DNA of 64,000 nucleotides, from the NCBI RefSeq assembly GCF_004362715.1, contig NZ_SNYC01000008.1, positions 1-64,000 on the forward strand, given 5' to 3'. The DNA comes from Pedobacter metabolipauper. GTDB lineage: Bacteria > Bacteroidota > Bacteroidia > Sphingobacteriales > Sphingobacteriaceae. The translations under genes and the position numbers were made by a program. The notes under the pieces are model-generated. The model did no database searches, had not been told where the DNA came from, and was given only the letters and a program-made list of their open reading frames with translations. Positions 1 to 6,374 of the stretch are shown one piece after another. Position 1 is the first letter of the stretch, and the number at the start of each line of letters is the position of its first letter.

Positions 1-93
1 AATGCAAAACTGGATAAGTTTGTAAGCAAAAATACCACATCAGCTGTTGTAGCAATGAAAGCGGTTAAGTTAACTGCAAACGAAGCAAAATAA
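1..93 (+). CDS. 3' end of an unidentified gene
   Basis: The first 30 codons of the window form an open frame ending in TAA at 91-93. The fragment is rich in Lys, Ala and Val, ends in LTANEAK and shows no recognisable domain. Only the C-terminus is inside the window, so no function can be assigned. A good intrinsic terminator begins 28 bases after the stop, which supports this being the true end of a transcribed gene. Confidence 0.6.
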   Translation, partial: NAKLDKFVSKNTTSAVVAMKAVKLTANEAK

Positions 94-120
94 GATATAG
101 TTTTTTAGTAAAGTTGAAGA

Positions 121-148
121 GGGCACCTGGCGAGGTTGCCCTTTTTTT
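121..148 (+). terminator. Rho-independent terminator of the partial upstream gene
   Basis: GGGCA (121-125) pairs with TGCCC (137-141), continued by CCT/AGG across one bulged T, with loop GGCG, followed by a run of seven T. The rest of the gap to 366 shows nothing I can name except a small palindrome, CGCTGAGATCAGCG, at about 338-351. Confidence 0.8.
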
Positions 149-366
149 ATTGTTAAAATTATACCGATTGGGATGAATAATTAGATTATTGTTGTTGCAA
201 TCATGGGTTTACGAAAGGTAGAATTGCGGTATTTGGTTATTCATTAAATAATCATTAAGGTTAACGGATGTAATCGTATTATGTAGATACCCGATATCAA
301 TTCTTATTCACGAATTAGTGAATATAGTACTCCACCCGCTGAGATCAGCGATATTAAAAAGAAGCA

Positions 367-912
367 ATGAGCAAAGTTATAGTGGTATCTGAAGATGTTA
401 TCATCAATAAAATATACCTGATTAGAGGTTACAAAGTAATGCTCGACAGAGATCTTGCAGAAATGTATGACGTGGAAACCCGCGTGTTGAACCAAGCTAT
501 AAAACGGAATGAGAAACGCTTTCCAGGCGATTTTATGTTCCGGATGACCAGCAAGGAATTATTGGATTGGAAATCACAGAATGTGATATCCAATAAAGAA
601 AAGATGGGGCTAAGGAAGCCACCAAATGTTTTTACTGAACAAGGTGTGGCGATGTTGTCTAGCATACTTGGCAGCGAAACTGCAATTGAAGTAAACATAC
701 AGATCATCAGAACATTTACCCGTATTAGACAGATGCTAAGCGAACATACCGAACTTCGCCTGGAAGTAGAGAAAATTAAGAAGAAACTGGATAATCAAGA
801 TAAAAATATGGAAGTAGTATTTCAATATCTGGATGAATTGCTGGAGAAAAAAGACCAGCCACTGCTGGAACGTAAACTTATAGGTTATAAGATTAGCCCC
901 AATAAAAAATAA
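367..912 (+). CDS. ORF6N domain-containing protein
   Basis: A 181-residue protein with an N-terminal ORF6N (KilA-N-related) domain at about residues 10-95. Typical family strings are visible: the start of the domain (IRGYKVMLDRDLAEMYDV), then LNQAIKRN, then FTEQGVAMLSS. The C-terminal third is charged and probably coiled (about 120-165). ORF6N proteins are found in phages and very commonly in Bacteroidota chromosomes; DNA binding is assumed from the KilA-N relation, but cellular roles are mostly unknown. The length fits small chromosomal members. The gene stands alone, in the same direction as the DUF3667 gene. A degenerate copy of an internal segment of this same gene lies 2 bases after its stop, so the locus has had duplication and decay. 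Confidence 0.85.
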   Translation: MSKVIVVSEDVIINKIYLIRGYKVMLDRDLAEMYDVETRVLNQAIKRNEKRFPGDFMFRMTSKELLDWKSQNVISNKEKMGLRKPPNVFTEQGVAMLSSILGSETAIEVNIQIIRTFTRIRQMLSEHTELRLEVEKIKKKLDNQDKNMEVVFQYLDELLEKKDQPLLERKLIGYKISPNKK

Positions 913-913
913 T

Positions 914-956
914 TGGATATCACATTCTGTGACATCCAATAAATAAAAGATATGGG
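914..956 (+). pseudogene. Degenerate fragment of a second ORF6N gene copy
   Basis: Bases 914-956 align with 568-608 inside the ORF6N gene at about 35 of 41 positions plus a 2-base insertion. In the equivalent frame the fragment reads W-I-S-H-S-V-T-S-N-K followed by a stop, against W-K-S-Q-N-V-I-S-N-K in the intact gene. It has no start and contains stops, so it is a relic. The fragment is also nearly self-complementary (TTGGATATCACA / TGTGACATCCAA). Confidence 0.6.
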
Positions 957-1010
957 TATGACAGAATTCTTTTTTTAATCCTTTAATCTATTCTATAATA
1001 ACTATTTGCA

Positions 1011-1018
1011 TATATTTG
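1011..1018 (+). promoter_or_regulatory. Putative -7 promoter element for the DUF3667 gene
   Basis: TATATTTG matches the Bacteroidota -7 consensus TAnnTTTG. It lies 19 bases before the start codon at 1038. No clear -33 TTTG at the usual distance was seen. Confidence 0.45.
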
Positions 1019-1037
1019 AGCAACAACTTCTATTTTA

Positions 1038-1784
1038 ATGGCTCCAAACTGCTTAAACTGTTCCTCGTCGATCCAATACAACTATTGTCCAAATTGCGGT
1101 CAAAAATCAACTACGCACCGGTACTCCATCAAACATTTTATTGAGCACGACTTTATACATGGGGTTTGGCATGTTGATAAGGGGATTCTTTACACCCTTA
1201 AACAACTCTTTACGAGACCCGGGCACGGTATAAGGGAGTTTGTTCAGGGTAAAAGGGTCAACTACTTTAGCTTTGTTACTTTAATTCTGCTTTTGGTAAC
1301 GCTATCAAGCTTGATAGCACCCTATTCGCATGTTCATTTGGCTGATTTGATGCCTAAAGAGAGCAAAGAATTAATGAGTGCTGTAGAAAAGTTCATGGCA
1401 AAGTATCCGAAACTCGTTTTGATCATTACCATTCCGATATACTCGTTTTTTAGTTTCATCTGGTTTAGAAAGACAAAGCTAAATTTCTCAGAACATTTGG
1501 TTTTGAACTCCTACCGGATTATTCCTGAACTGATCATTGGTTTATTAATGACAGCGCTTACCGTTTTCTATACGAATACAAAGGTGTTGCTCTTTCTATA
1601 CGTTGTAGTGGTAAGCGGATTTGGATTGGTGTACAGTATATGGGTTTATTATCAATTCTTTTCAGGCTACAATTATTCTAAAAAAGCACTGTTTTTAAGA
1701 AGTATCGCAGTTCCTGTTTCCTACATGCTTTTATCGTTTGTGATTGGAATCATTTCTGGGATTGTACAGCAAATGCAACGGTAG
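1038..1784 (+). CDS. DUF3667 domain-containing membrane protein
   Basis: A 248-residue protein. The N-terminus carries a zinc-ribbon-like pair of motifs, CLNC (residues 5-8) and CPNC (17-20). It is followed by the DUF3667 signature region (HFIEHDFIHGVWHVDKG, then LFTRPGHGIREFVQGKR and NYFSF). After this come about four or five hydrophobic segments that look like membrane helices. DUF3667 is an uncharacterised family typical of Bacteroidota. The Cys pairs probably bind a metal, which is inference. It is monocistronic here. Confidence 0.85.
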   Translation: MAPNCLNCSSSIQYNYCPNCGQKSTTHRYSIKHFIEHDFIHGVWHVDKGILYTLKQLFTRPGHGIREFVQGKRVNYFSFVTLILLLVTLSSLIAPYSHVHLADLMPKESKELMSAVEKFMAKYPKLVLIITIPIYSFFSFIWFRKTKLNFSEHLVLNSYRIIPELIIGLLMTALTVFYTNTKVLLFLYVVVVSGFGLVYSIWVYYQFFSGYNYSKKALFLRSIAVPVSYMLLSFVIGIISGIVQQMQR

Positions 1785-1880
1785 TATAAGAGAGAATAAT
1801 CAATATAGTGAAGATTTTGAATTCGGATCTTATATAAAATATATCTAGTTTTTGTGCGGTGCTATTCCCCATTAAGTAGA

Positions 1881-2639
1881 ATGAAAGAAAAAAGATTATA
1901 CATTCAAATAACTGGAAATTCTGAAAGGATATCTGATCACGAAGATTTTATTGATTATTCAGCATTGGTAACTAATCTATATACTTTTTATTTGCCGATA
2001 GTTTTAATTATAAAAACCCAGAAACTAATAATTGAATTTTCCAACGAAACTAATGCTTTACTTATCTCCCCTAAAGAAATTGGAGAAAGTATTTATACTA
2101 TAGCTGAGACCTTTCCTTTTGATCTTTTTAAAACATGCGCTTCGGCAAAAAAAATAGAATTGCTGGTTGATCATAGTTATGAATGTTTATTGAAACTTTA
2201 TAAACACCTTAGACTCGATCTTACGAATGTTGATTTTGCACATCACCTAATTAAGGAAAATAATAATAAATTAAGTTTAAAATTGTGTGGTGGGCTGAAG
2301 CACAATAAAAATAGGACTTTTAGCGCTATAGTAACTGCCGGGCATTTTATAGGATATACATTAATCCAAATTGCTTTTTTAGATGACCATCATAAAGTGA
2401 TTAAAATTCTGCCATTATTTAAAACAGCACCTGTGTATTTCTTTTACTACCGCCTGGCGAAGTCAGCTAAGTGGATGAATAATGATGTGTTTGAAATATT
2501 TAATGACTCAAAAGAGTTTTGTATTCAGGTGAATTTAAACGGGGATTATCGTATTATTTATAATCCTAAAGATAGAAATAGTGAGGATATAAGGGAAGAA
2601 ATCAGATTTATTGCCAAAGAGGTATTGGTTCAAATTTAG
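1881..2639 (+). CDS. Hypothetical protein, orphan in an accessory patch
   Basis: A 252-residue protein if it starts at the ATG at 1881; the frame is open from a GTG at 1854, but the extra residues look non-coding. I recognise no family. It has no signal peptide and no clear membrane segment. It is rich in Lys, Ile, Asn and Leu, and the gene is visibly AT-richer than the housekeeping genes downstream. A middle segment reads LCGGLKHNKNRTFSAIVTAG. The stop is 45 bases before the start of the toxin-tip ORF, in the same direction, so it could be an immunity or accessory protein of the same module. That idea rests on position only. Confidence 0.6.
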   Translation: MKEKRLYIQITGNSERISDHEDFIDYSALVTNLYTFYLPIVLIIKTQKLIIEFSNETNALLISPKEIGESIYTIAETFPFDLFKTCASAKKIELLVDHSYECLLKLYKHLRLDLTNVDFAHHLIKENNNKLSLKLCGGLKHNKNRTFSAIVTAGHFIGYTLIQIAFLDDHHKVIKILPLFKTAPVYFFYYRLAKSAKWMNNDVFEIFNDSKEFCIQVNLNGDYRIIYNPKDRNSEDIREEIRFIAKEVLVQI

Positions 2640-2684
2640 ATACCGGCGGTAGCTCAATATGAAAGCCGTTAGCACTATAATCCA

Positions 2685-2993
2685 GTGCGGGTTGCAAGAG
2701 CGATTATAGGTGCTGGCTTCGTTATTTATTCAGTTGGCGTAATTGCAGACGAGGCAACTAAATATTATTATGAAACTAAGAGAGAAGAAGCGTTCCAGCA
2801 ACAACTTGTTATGGCAAGTGGAAAAGGTGAACGCAATCAAGCTGGAAGTGCAGGCGGTACAAATAATCCCTTTAAAAAGTTAAAACCTGATCCGGATAAA
2901 CCTGGAAATGTTTTAGAAAAGAATAGCCATACAGGTAAAACCACTAGTAAAGTAGCACCACCGGGCTTTTTTGATTGGTGGAATAGCAAATAA
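2685..2993 (+). CDS. Short ORF resembling the C-terminal tip of a Bacteroidota polymorphic (Rhs-type) toxin, probably an orphan fragment
   Basis: A 102-residue frame from a GTG at 2685; an in-frame TAG lies 13 bases upstream and no ATG start is available. The first 20 residues are hydrophobic (ARAIIGAGFVIYSVGVIA). The C-terminal half (about 47-102) contains GKGERNQAGSAGGTNNPFKK, then HTGKTTSK and PPGFFDWW. From memory, this K-G-E-R...NPFKKLKP...TGK...PPGF pattern recurs at the extreme C-terminus of Bacteroidota Rhs/wall-associated toxins. No Rhs core is present upstream, so this is either an orphan toxin cassette or a remnant. A Sel1-repeat gene follows 11 bases later, as expected of a toxin-immunity pair. 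The toxic activity is unknown. Confidence 0.5.
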   Translation: MRVARAIIGAGFVIYSVGVIADEATKYYYETKREEAFQQQLVMASGKGERNQAGSAGGTNNPFKKLKPDPDKPGNVLEKNSHTGKTTSKVAPPGFFDWWNSK

Positions 2994-3004
2994 TCTTAGA
3001 TGAT

Positions 3005-3475
3005 ATGAAAGGAAAGAAAGCATATTTTTTTGCGACGTTATTACACGAAAAGCTTCATAAGTATCCAAATGATCTAGATGAAGATGAAAGGATCTCAGTA
3101 TATTATGAATACTTTAAATTAATAAAGGAATCAGCTTATTTAGGATACACTGACGCTTTTTTTGATCTGGGACAACAATATGAATCTATGGGTTTTTTGG
3201 GAATTAATAATCCAAAATATAACCCTAAAAAATGTATTTATTGGTATTCTAAAGCATGTAATAATGGTCATGCAGAAGCTTGCAATAACTTAGCATCGTT
3301 TTATGAAGAGGGAATAGGTTGCGAATTGGATTTAAATAAGGCCTTAGAGTTATATAAACGATCAGCTGAATTAGGATCTGTTAATGGTAAAAAGAATTAT
3401 AGAATAATGATCAAAGATATATCTAAGGGAGATATTTATGAAAAAAAAAATGTCACCAAAGATGGGGATTCTTAG
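3005..3475 (+). CDS. Sel1-repeat protein, possible immunity protein
   Basis: A 156-residue protein with tandem Sel1-like (TPR-type) repeats in residues about 50-145. Visible cores are DAFFDLGQQYE, ACNNGHAEACNNLASFYEEG and ALELYKRSAELGSVNGKKNY. There is no signal peptide, so it is probably cytosolic. Sel1 repeats mediate protein-protein contacts. It starts 11 bases after the toxin-tip ORF, which makes an immunity or binding role plausible but unproven. Its last bases (TAG at 3473-3475) overlap the truncated edge of an IS3 remnant, so the natural C-terminus may have been altered by that junction. It is AT-rich like its neighbours. Confidence 0.7.
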   Translation: MKGKKAYFFATLLHEKLHKYPNDLDEDERISVYYEYFKLIKESAYLGYTDAFFDLGQQYESMGFLGINNPKYNPKKCIYWYSKACNNGHAEACNNLASFYEEGIGCELDLNKALELYKRSAELGSVNGKKNYRIMIKDISKGDIYEKKNVTKDGDS

Positions 3476-3772
3476 GTTTTATAAAACTCGACATACCTTG
3501 TCACACCCTGGAACAATTCCATGCCACCCTGAGGTGGATTCAAATAATTGTATTCCTGCTTCAATGACCTCCAGAACCTTTCAATAGACACATATCCAGC
3601 GCTCTTCCCTTTCCATCAGCACATCCCGACACCATTCTACCGTCATGGTATTAGAAATGCTCCAGCCAACGATCTTGCGACTGTACATATCTATGATGGC
3701 AAACATATACATAAACCCCTGAGCATGGGAATATAAGTGATATCTGCCTGCCAAACCTGACTAGTCATTTCT
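3472..3772 (-). pseudogene. Remnant of an IS3-family transposase (orfB, rve integrase domain)
   Basis: Read on the minus strand, the region encodes QVWQADITYIPMLRG (first catalytic Asp), then in a shifted frame MYMFAIIDMYSRKIVGWS and ISNTMTVEWCRDVL. After this it jumps directly to DGKGRALD, and in another frame to SIERFWRSLKQEY (the catalytic Glu region) and RYVEFYKT. At least three lesions are visible: a one-base deletion near 3711, a large internal deletion near 3613 that removes the segment with the second catalytic Asp, and a one-base deletion near 3597. Both ends are missing and no terminal inverted repeats were found. It cannot encode an active transposase. It separates the accessory patch from purD. 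Confidence 0.85.
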
Positions 3773-3789
3773 TATATCAGTTTAGTTGT

Positions 3790-3797
3790 TATCTTTG
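3790..3797 (+). promoter_or_regulatory. Putative -7 promoter element of purD
   Basis: TATCTTTG fits the TAnnTTTG consensus. It ends 5 bases before the purD ATG (3803), which implies a leaderless or almost leaderless transcript. Confidence 0.55.
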
Positions 3798-3802
3798 CCG
3801 GT

Positions 3803-5074
3803 ATGAATATTCTACTATTAGGTTCCGGGGGCAGAGAGAGTGCTTTTGCCTGGAAGATCAGCCAATCTGATCAATGCTCACAACTATTTATCGCACCGGG
3901 TAATGGGGGTACAGGTGCTTACGGTAAAAACGTAAACTTGAATCCCAATAATTTCGAAGCGGTTAGAGCTTTGGTTCTTAAAGAAGGTATTGAGCTGGTT
4001 GTAGTTGGTCCGGAAGAACCATTGGTAAACGGTATTCATGATTTTTTTGCTGCAGACAGTGCCTTATCGCAAATTCCGGTAATCGGCCCTAAAAAGGAAG
4101 GGGCTATTTTAGAGGGAAGTAAAGATTTTTCTAAGCAGTTTATGGCCAGACATGGCATCCCTACTGCAGCATCACGCTCTTTTACCAAAGACAACCTGGA
4201 AGATGGCCTTGCTTATTTGCAGGCTCATGCGATGCCGGTTGTGTTAAAAGCCGATGGATTAGCTGCTGGTAAAGGCGTATTGATTTTAGACAACCCGGCA
4301 GAAGCACAGGCAGAATTGAAATTAATGCTGAGCGGTAAGTTTGGCGATGCCGGAACTACCGTAGTTATTGAAGAGTTTTTAAGTGGTATTGAACTTTCGG
4401 TGTTTGTACTTACCGATGGCGATAACTATGTGATCTTGCCGGAAGCAAAAGACTATAAAAGGATTGGACAAGCAGATACCGGCCTGAATACCGGCGGTAT
4501 GGGTTCTGTATCTCCCGTTCCATTTGCCAGCCAGGCATTTTTGGACGAGGTAGAAAGAGACATCATCATTCCTACCGTAAACGGATTAAAGAAAGATGCG
4601 ATTGATTATACCGGTTTTATATTTTTTGGACTGATTAAGGTAAATGAGAAACCTTTTGTAATTGAATACAATTGCCGTATGGGCGATCCGGAAACGGAAA
4701 GCGTTATACCCAGGATAGAAAATGACCTGGTAGAACTGTTTGTAGCTGCCGGAAAGCGGAAACTGAAAGACTATAAGTTAAACATCAGTCCGAAGAATGC
4801 CGCTACCGTAATGATTGTTGCCGGGGGTTATCCTGGTGATTATGAAAAAGGCAAGACCATAACAGGGATTGAGAATATCCGCAAGTCGCTGGCTTTCCAC
4901 GCAGGTACCATTTTGGAAACTGGTGTGATCAAAACAAACGGCGGACGCGTAATTGCGATCACAAGTTTACAGGATACTCAGTTTGAGGCCCTGCAGTCTG
5001 CCACGGCTGATGCGGCACGCATCTATTTTGACGGTAAATATTTTAGAGAAGATATTGGGTTTGACCTGGTTTAA
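3803..5074 (+). CDS. purD: Phosphoribosylamine--glycine ligase (GAR synthetase)
   Basis: A 423-residue cytosolic enzyme of purine synthesis. It joins 5-phosphoribosylamine and glycine with ATP to give glycinamide ribonucleotide. The N-terminal domain starts MNILLLGSGGRESAFAWKI, and GPEEPLVNG is present. The ATP-grasp domain (about 103-300) has the KADGLAAGKGV loop and the metal-binding region EYNCRMGDPETE beginning near residue 288. The C-terminal domain carries the conserved MIVAGGYPGDY. The length is normal for the family. The ATG at 3803 is supported by the promoter just upstream. The NIPSNAP gene follows after 5 bases, so the two are probably cotranscribed. Confidence 0.97.
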   Translation: MNILLLGSGGRESAFAWKISQSDQCSQLFIAPGNGGTGAYGKNVNLNPNNFEAVRALVLKEGIELVVVGPEEPLVNGIHDFFAADSALSQIPVIGPKKEGAILEGSKDFSKQFMARHGIPTAASRSFTKDNLEDGLAYLQAHAMPVVLKADGLAAGKGVLILDNPAEAQAELKLMLSGKFGDAGTTVVIEEFLSGIELSVFVLTDGDNYVILPEAKDYKRIGQADTGLNTGGMGSVSPVPFASQAFLDEVERDIIIPTVNGLKKDAIDYTGFIFFGLIKVNEKPFVIEYNCRMGDPETESVIPRIENDLVELFVAAGKRKLKDYKLNISPKNAATVMIVAGGYPGDYEKGKTITGIENIRKSLAFHAGTILETGVIKTNGGRVIAITSLQDTQFEALQSATADAARIYFDGKYFREDIGFDLV

Positions 5075-5079
5075 ATATT

Positions 5080-5865
5080 ATGAAAAAGATTAGTCTACTA
5101 CTGCTGTTTACGCTCCTGTTATCTGTAACCATGGGTTTTGCGGCTTCAAAAGATTTTTATCAGATAAAGATCTATCACCTTAAGAGTGCCGCACAGGAGA
5201 AAAAAGTTGAAGACTTTTTACAAAATGCGTACCTGCCCGCTTTACACCGTGCAGGGATTGCAAAGGCCGGCGTATTTAAAACGGTAAAGAAAGCAGACTT
5301 CAATGTAAACACAGACGAACGCTTAATCTATGTGTTTATCCCTTTTCGCTCCATGGCCGACTTTTCTAAACTGGATAAAAAACTGGAAAAGGATGTTGTC
5401 TATAATAAAGATGGCGCTGCGTATTTGGATGCCGCCTACAATGAAACACCATACGACCGGATTGAAACCATTTTGTTAAATGCATTTGATGGCAACCCTC
5501 ATTTTAACCTGTCTGCAGTAAATACGCCTAAGGCAGACCGCATCTATGAACTGCGCAGCTATGAAGGGCCTACTGAAAAACTATACCGTACCAAGCTTAA
5601 AATGTTCAATACCGGCGATGAGATCGGCCTTTTTAAACGCCTGGGCTTTAATGCTGTTTTTTATGGCGAAGTAATCGCCGGAGCGAGAATGCCTAACCTC
5701 ATGTACTTAACCACGTTTGACAATAAAGCGGCAAGGGATGCACATTGGGATGCATTTGGCAAAGATGCTTACTGGAAAGAGCTTTCGGCCATTGAAGAAT
5801 ATAAGAACACCGTTTCTAAAAGTACCATTACCTTTCTGTATCCGACAGATTATTCAGACATTTAA
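5080..5865 (+). CDS. NIPSNAP family protein, exported
   Basis: A 261-residue protein with a cleavable signal peptide (about 1-21, ending GFAAS). It has two NIPSNAP-like ferredoxin-fold halves: residues about 26-115 (FYQIKIYHLKSAAQEKKVED) and 150-258 (RIYELRSYEGPTEKLYRTKL). The second contains the conserved pattern GFNAVFYGEVIAG...PNLMYLTTFDN. NIPSNAP proteins have no established biochemical function. In Bacteroidota they are often predicted to be secreted or periplasmic, as here. It sits 5 bases after purD, but a functional link to purine synthesis is not implied by the sequence. Confidence 0.85.
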   Translation: MKKISLLLLFTLLLSVTMGFAASKDFYQIKIYHLKSAAQEKKVEDFLQNAYLPALHRAGIAKAGVFKTVKKADFNVNTDERLIYVFIPFRSMADFSKLDKKLEKDVVYNKDGAAYLDAAYNETPYDRIETILLNAFDGNPHFNLSAVNTPKADRIYELRSYEGPTEKLYRTKLKMFNTGDEIGLFKRLGFNAVFYGEVIAGARMPNLMYLTTFDNKAARDAHWDAFGKDAYWKELSAIEEYKNTVSKSTITFLYPTDYSDI

Positions 5866-5918
5866 CCGCCTTTAAAGGGCTTTATAACCCCAGATTTTAA
5901 TATATAAAAGATTAAAGT

Positions 5919-5926
5919 TAGATTTG
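5919..5926 (+). promoter_or_regulatory. Putative -7 promoter element
   Basis: TAGATTTG matches TAnnTTTG and ends 8 bases before the ATG at 5935. Confidence 0.4.
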
Positions 5927-5934
5927 CCGCGCAC

Positions 5935-6237
5935 ATGAGACATATTTTAACCTTATCACTCGTTTTTTTTAGCCTTACCCAATTGGCAAGGGCAGAGCGT
6001 GTGGAAGGCTATAGACTCTTAACCAAACAGTACTGCGACAAGCAACAGGTAAGCACTTCTTCGGCCTCAGTAAATCAGGGACAACCCGAAGATCCACGGT
6101 TCCCGTTCTTCTTATCTTACAGTGAACTAACCGCTATTGGCGTACAGCCTCAGCAGGATGTTAAAAGATATTGCGTAAGTGACCACATTATCGTTGACCT
6201 GACGATAACCGATACCCCTAAAAATAACAGCCCTTAA
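5935..6237 (+). CDS. Small secreted hypothetical protein
   Basis: A 100-residue protein with a signal peptide (about 1-20, cleavage after LARA). The mature part of about 80 residues contains two Cys, near positions 33 and 81, which could form a disulfide. I recognise no domain. The stop TAA is at 6235-6237. The following 137-base gap to secA has no identifiable element beyond AT-rich sequence. The coding call rests on an intact signal peptide and a promoter-like motif just upstream. Confidence 0.6.
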   Translation: MRHILTLSLVFFSLTQLARAERVEGYRLLTKQYCDKQQVSTSSASVNQGQPEDPRFPFFLSYSELTAIGVQPQQDVKRYCVSDHIIVDLTITDTPKNNSP

Positions 6238-6374
6238 CTCCCCATTCTTTACAGGAAATTTTTGATACCTGATACCCCCACGGCAACTGACATTGTGGCT
6301 TAATAGCTGATATGGCCTGGTTGTTGTGATTTGATCATTTTTTAATTACAAATACTAAAAACACATATATACAC

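Noticed and set aside
2640..2700. tRNA-like string (GGTAGCTCA) before the toxin-tip ORF
   Set aside because: It resembles a D-arm, but no acceptor stem, anticodon arm or TTC loop could be folded around it.
3548..3736. Plus-strand 62-residue open frame
   Set aside because: It is antisense to the IS3 transposase remnant; the minus-strand translation is clearly transposase, so the plus frame is a shadow.
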